Below, piece by piece: positions 60,561-64,000 of a stretch of 64,000 nucleotides of DNA (position 1 is the first letter of the stretch; each line of letters starts with the position of its first letter). The stretch is taken from positions 10,861,096 through 10,925,095 of the forward strand of contig CM034100.1 of the NCBI GenBank assembly GCA_019914945.1. Reading direction: 5' to 3'. This stretch comes from Typha latifolia (Eukaryota; Streptophyta; Magnoliopsida; Poales; Typhaceae). Below the pieces are notes generated by a model. It ran no database searches, had not been told where the DNA came from, and worked only from the letters and a program-made list of their open reading frames with translations. The translations under genes and the position numbers were made by a program.

Positions 60561-62330
60561 TCTCTAGTTATTCCTCCAAAATGTCAATGTGAGGTTTGTA
60601 ATATCAAATGTCACGGGCCCCAAGCTTCGAAGCCATTGATTCTCCAACATAATGTTGGCACCTTGCAAGGCCAACGGATAAAAATCCAATGTGAAAAATT
60701 GGCCTTGCACCTTCAATTCCACACCTCCACAAATAAAATCTGCCCGCAACATGGTGCCGTCTCCAATCATCACGTCGAACCCTTTCGTGGATTTCGACTC
60801 AAGCCCAATCTTCCTAAGGAGCCTCTGGTCAATGAAGTTGTGGGTGGACCCGATGTCGATCAAGATTCTCACTATAGATGTCTTGATTACACCGTTCACC
60901 CGCAAAGTCCTGGGTGCGGTTGTCCCGAAATAGGCGTGGAGAGAGATCTCGGCCATCTTGTCCTCCATAGGTTGCTCCTCACCTACTCCTCCTTGATGTC
61001 CAGCTACACCTTCATCTTCAGCTGCAAACTCTTCATCCATATCCTCCAATCCATCTATTAGCATCACTGATCCCATCGATTTAGCACAGCGATGTCCGAG
61101 TACAAACTTCTCATCACAATGAAAGCAAAAACTTTTGGCTCTTCGTTCCTCCACTTGAGCACATATGAGTGCTCGTCCCGGACCTCTAGGTGCGTACTTC
61201 ACATCTTTAGATGGCTTTAGGGGTGGTCGAGGAGGTACCATTGCAACAGCGATCCTTGGTACGTCGGTAACATTTCCTGTCGCTATGGTTGGTTGAGCTT
61301 GATTGCGGCTTCTTTGGCTCGTCCAATTTAATTTCAGGTGTAACTTCATGACCCTATGTTTGTCTTCAATGAGCACCATATCTTTGAAGGCCTCTTTTAA
61401 TGTTCTAGGCCTTAAAGCCCTCACGTCGGCTTGTATATCTCCCCGCAGCCCAGAGATGAAGGTGTTGCGAAGTTGCTGATCCGTCCATGAGGTTAGCATC
61501 AACTACTTATCCTCTCAAATTCTTCTTGGTATGCCCTAACCGTGGTCTTTTACATCGTCTTTGAGAGGAGAGCATCGAAGTCTTCATACTCCGACGCTCC
61601 AAATCGCCCCGTGATATCGACGCAAAAGTCAGCCCCCAAGTTTTGATAGCCTCATTGGCATTGATTGCTGGAAACCAATGAAGTGTTGCATCTTCAAGGT
61701 GGAAGCTCGCAAGCGTCACCTTATATTCTTCTGTCGTACCCTGGTATGTGAAGAATTGTTCCGCCTTATACAACCAATCAATCGGATTGCCACCTTTGAA
61801 CTTGGAGAATTCGAGACACACGATTTGCCCACGGATGCCGTTGTCTTGATCCGAATCATGTCCAAGTCCATGTCTAACTGGAGGAGGATGCACCATGAAT
61901 GGTTGATGATCCCTCCTTCAATTTTGATTAACTTGCCATGGTTCAGGTTTGTATTGTCCCGCCCACGGATTAGATCTCCAAGGTGATCTCCATAGTAATT
62001 CACTCGTCGGATGGGTTCACCTGCAACTGACCCTGGTGGAACCATCCTTGCTTGTCTTTGCCCATAGGGTGGTGGCAGCAACGGCTCTTGTGGTTGCAAA
62101 TTCTGAACCGGTGGCGGTGAGTTCATGGGAGTGGACTCACGTCGTGGGGTCGATTGTGCATTCTCGTTCGCCATAGCTTCCCTTGTCGCCCGTAATTCCT
62201 GCATCATCTAGTTGTTGATGGCCATTTGTTCGGAAAGAGACCCCAACATGGCTTGAACACTAGGTTCTTCCGTATTCCGATTTGATCGGGCGGTTTCGCG
62301 GGTGGAAGTCCCTACAACCGTTTCCCCCGC
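60561..62330 (-). pseudogene. C-family gag, zinc knuckle and first protease
   Basis: gag in pieces: EEPSVQAMLGSLSEQMAINN, ELRATREAMANENAQSTPRR, LEFSKFKGGNPIDWLYKAEQ, then an open stretch from 61502 with LRNTFISGLRGDIQADVRAL and the knuckle FHCDEKFVLGHRCAK. The protease has ILIDIGSTHNFIDQRLLRKI, where DIG replaces DTG. Open to 60564. Frameshifts and stops lie in the N-terminal half. Confidence 0.85.
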
Positions 62331-62377
62331 CTCTATTGGGAGCGCGTGTCCAAGGAAACAGTGGCTCGATACGAGCT

Positions 62378-63118
62378 TGATACAATCTTGATACAATCTC
62401 CCCTTTTTGGGCCAAGGCTCGATCTATTCCGATTTTCAAATATGGACAAGATCTAACACGGAACTTTGAAAATAGATCTCAAATGATGCCGTTGTCAGAT
62501 GGATGTGAGATTTTGATATGTTGTAGCTCGGAAAATAGCTTTCCAACAAATCAAGTTTTAAGCAAATCGGATATAGGGATCTCGAGATATCATTCAATTA
62601 GTGGACGAACGTCAGGGGATCTGTCTTAGGATCCGTGGATGGAGGCACGAGATCCTAGATGATGGTGGATGGTGGTGGACCGACGTTAATGGGGTGGCAC
62701 CGGTGAATAAGTGGTGGTGGAAGGGTTATGGGTGATGGAAGGGTTAGGACAAGTGTTGGATAGATTGGAAAAAGGGGGAGGAGTGGGTCGCCCTAAGGGA
62801 CTAGGGTGATTGGCCGGTCGAGGGAGGCTAGAAGCGATGTCGCCGGGGATCGAGAGAACGGGAGCAAAGAAGACAAAGGAGACAAGGCAAAAACTCAATT
62901 CATCAATAATGACTATGGTTGCCATCCATACCTTTAGAGGCTAACCAAACAATTCAAAATAACCCTAAATAGTACATTTTCGCCGACCATGTTCGAACGC
63001 GCCCGATCACATTTAAACGCACATATTTCTCACTTCTCTGGATTTGAGAACGTGATGCAGGCATTCGCAGTGCATTCAAACGCGGCGTTTGCAAGGCGTT
63101 CGAACGCGGCATTCGTAG
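62378..63118 (-). repeat. Truncated 5' LTR of minus-strand C
   Basis: Same layout as the other C LTRs from the palindrome cluster (62985-63115) to the inner end, where TGATACAATCT is repeated twice (62378 and 62389). The first ~130 bp (U3 start) are missing. Confidence 0.78.
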
Positions 63119-64000
63119 GCATTGGACAAAGGCTTCCACTACTAACATAGATGTAGTGATGCATTCTTTATTCAGTTGGACGAAGGCTTTGGGGAAGCCA
63201 TTGAGCTAGAGGCTGTCCAGGATGAAGGACCATTCTATCCTATCTAAGGCTTTCGAGAAATTGGCTTTTAGAAGGAAAGCATCTTTGTAGTTTTTTGAAA
63301 CCTTAAGGTAGTGAAATGTTTCCTTGGCGATGATCTAGTTGTCGGCAATATTTCTCCCTGGCAAATAGGCACTTTGCAACCCACATATGACATTGGATAG
63401 GAGTGGCTTCGTACGTAATGCTGAAAACTTAGTGATGATCTTGTATTAGATGTTACAGAGGCTTAACGGTGTAAAGTCATTAACTATGCTAGGGGCATCA
63501 CACTTCGGTACTAGGACGATCGAATTTATATTCATCACAATATCCATAATCTTATCACTGAAGAATCTTTGGATAGAGAGACACATTCCATCAAACCCAT
63601 CTTTGATGTCATCCTTGAAGAGGTGGAAGAACTTTGCAGTTAGGCCGTCAGGGCTTGGCGCTTTGCCCTAATTGAGACTTTTTATCACTCGGTGGATCTC
63701 TACTTCATCTGGTGTATTCCAGAGGTCTTCCACCATCTCTACCGGGACTTTTGGAACAGCTTGAAGAATGTCTTGGTGTAGAGTCGTGATTGGTGGAGGC
63801 TCAGATGAGCAAAAGACGGTTCTAAAGTGATTAACAAGTTCAGCTCTTATACGTTTGTCCTTATAGGTCCACACATCCTGGCCCAATTTGAGACAGTGGA
63901 TGGTGTTCCTTCTTTTGTGAGAAGAGGTTGTTGCACAAAAGAATTTGCTGCTATAGTCGCCCCACAAAAGCCAGTTAATCCTCGACTACTGCTTCTAGTA
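63119..64000 (-). pseudogene. LINE linker and start of reverse transcriptase
   Basis: Minus strand shows WGDYSSKFFCATTSSHKRRN, VWTYKDKRIRAELVNHFRTV and FCSSEPPP, the segment between endonuclease and RT. DLWNTPDEVEIHRVIKSLN follows, then a stop and ALSPDGLTAKFFHLFKDDIK, INSIVLVPKCDAPSIVNDFT and LQSAYLPGRNIADN, the fingers region of a non-LTR RT. It stops at GFPKAFVQLNKECITTSM, where the truncated C LTR begins. Confidence 0.85.

Larger units (their letters stand above)
57351..63118 (-). mobile_element. Family-C element, minus strand: two proteases, RT/RNase H, no integrase core
   Basis: Minus strand: truncated 5' LTR (63118-62378), primer-binding site (62377-62361), gag, zinc knuckle, protease 1, a short integrase N-terminal stub, protease 2, RT, RNase H, linker, polypurine tract and 3' LTR (58255-57351). 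It is inserted in the LINE RT. About 130 bp at the start of the 5' LTR and part of the LINE RT are missing at the right junction, so no target duplication is seen. Confidence 0.85.
50011..64000 (-). mobile_element. L1-like plant LINE, minus strand, split by two C elements
   Basis: Three segments on the minus strand belong together: 64000-63119 (linker after endonuclease and RT start), 57350-56520 (RT catalytic end and C-terminus) and 51280-50011 (zf-RVT, RNase H, 3' UTR, poly-A tail seen as a T-run at about 50011-50023). C elements occupy 57351-63118 and 51281-56519. The 5' end (ORF1 and endonuclease) is beyond the window. Confidence 0.82.

Overview
This is nuclear DNA of a flowering plant, from a heterochromatic, transposon-saturated region. 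The signs are Ty3/gypsy chromoviruses with chromodomains, a Ty1/copia element of Sirevirus type, L1-like plant LINEs carrying zf-RVT and RNase H domains, kilobase-long Del/Tekay-type LTRs, 5-bp target-site duplications (TSDs), and primer-binding sites matching initiator-Met tRNA. The species cannot be told from the sequence. I see no convincing host gene, tRNA, rRNA or CRISPR array. Element families are given letters: A and B (Tekay-like long LTRs), C, D and G (related small chromoviruses), E (Sirevirus-like copia) and F (a short LTR related to C).

1-16667 is a nested stack. A D element (5248-16667) has its 5' LTR split by a complete, internally deleted E element (5515-10764, TSD AACCA) and cut further upstream by a minus-strand C element (4106-5247 visible). 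The C gag is in turn interrupted by a minus-strand A LTR (2633-4105), which is interrupted by a Tekay element (3' end at 1-2632). 16668-22134 is a B LTR split by an A solo LTR (18382-21302, TSD ATTAA), abutting an F LTR remnant. 22591-28028 is mostly AT-rich intergenic sequence with a possible MITE, a G LTR remnant, a 195-bp (GA)n tract and an F solo LTR (27016-27837).

28029-37183 is a minus-strand E element with gag, pol and an env-like ORF. It lacks its 5' end and protease, and is fused to or interrupted by part of a C element (30525-32114). 37184-39787 holds two B LTR pieces tail to tail. 39788-47544 is a minus-strand G chromovirus carrying an A solo LTR in gag (42695-46081, TSD AGAAC) and an F solo LTR in RT (40265-41032). 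47545-48489 is a plus-strand LINE 3' end. 48490-50010 is AT-rich with a possible MITE.

50011-64000 is a minus-strand LINE split by two C insertions in opposite orientation. The plus-strand one (51281-56519, TSD GCAAC) lacks RT and RNase H but keeps gag, protease, integrase and chromodomain in one frame. The minus-strand one (57351-63118) has two proteases, RT and RNase H but no integrase core.

The most unusual signal is regulatory. LTRs of the unrelated C/D (Ty3) and E (Ty1) families each carry a cluster of the 12-bp palindrome GCGTTCGAACGC just upstream of a TATA box. Other points of note are a primer-binding site captured inside the C LTR, a 5' LTR of E rebuilt with copied flanking DNA, and a C/E chimera flanked by GAGAT. 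All coding regions carry stops or deletions, so activity today would depend on helper proteins from elsewhere.
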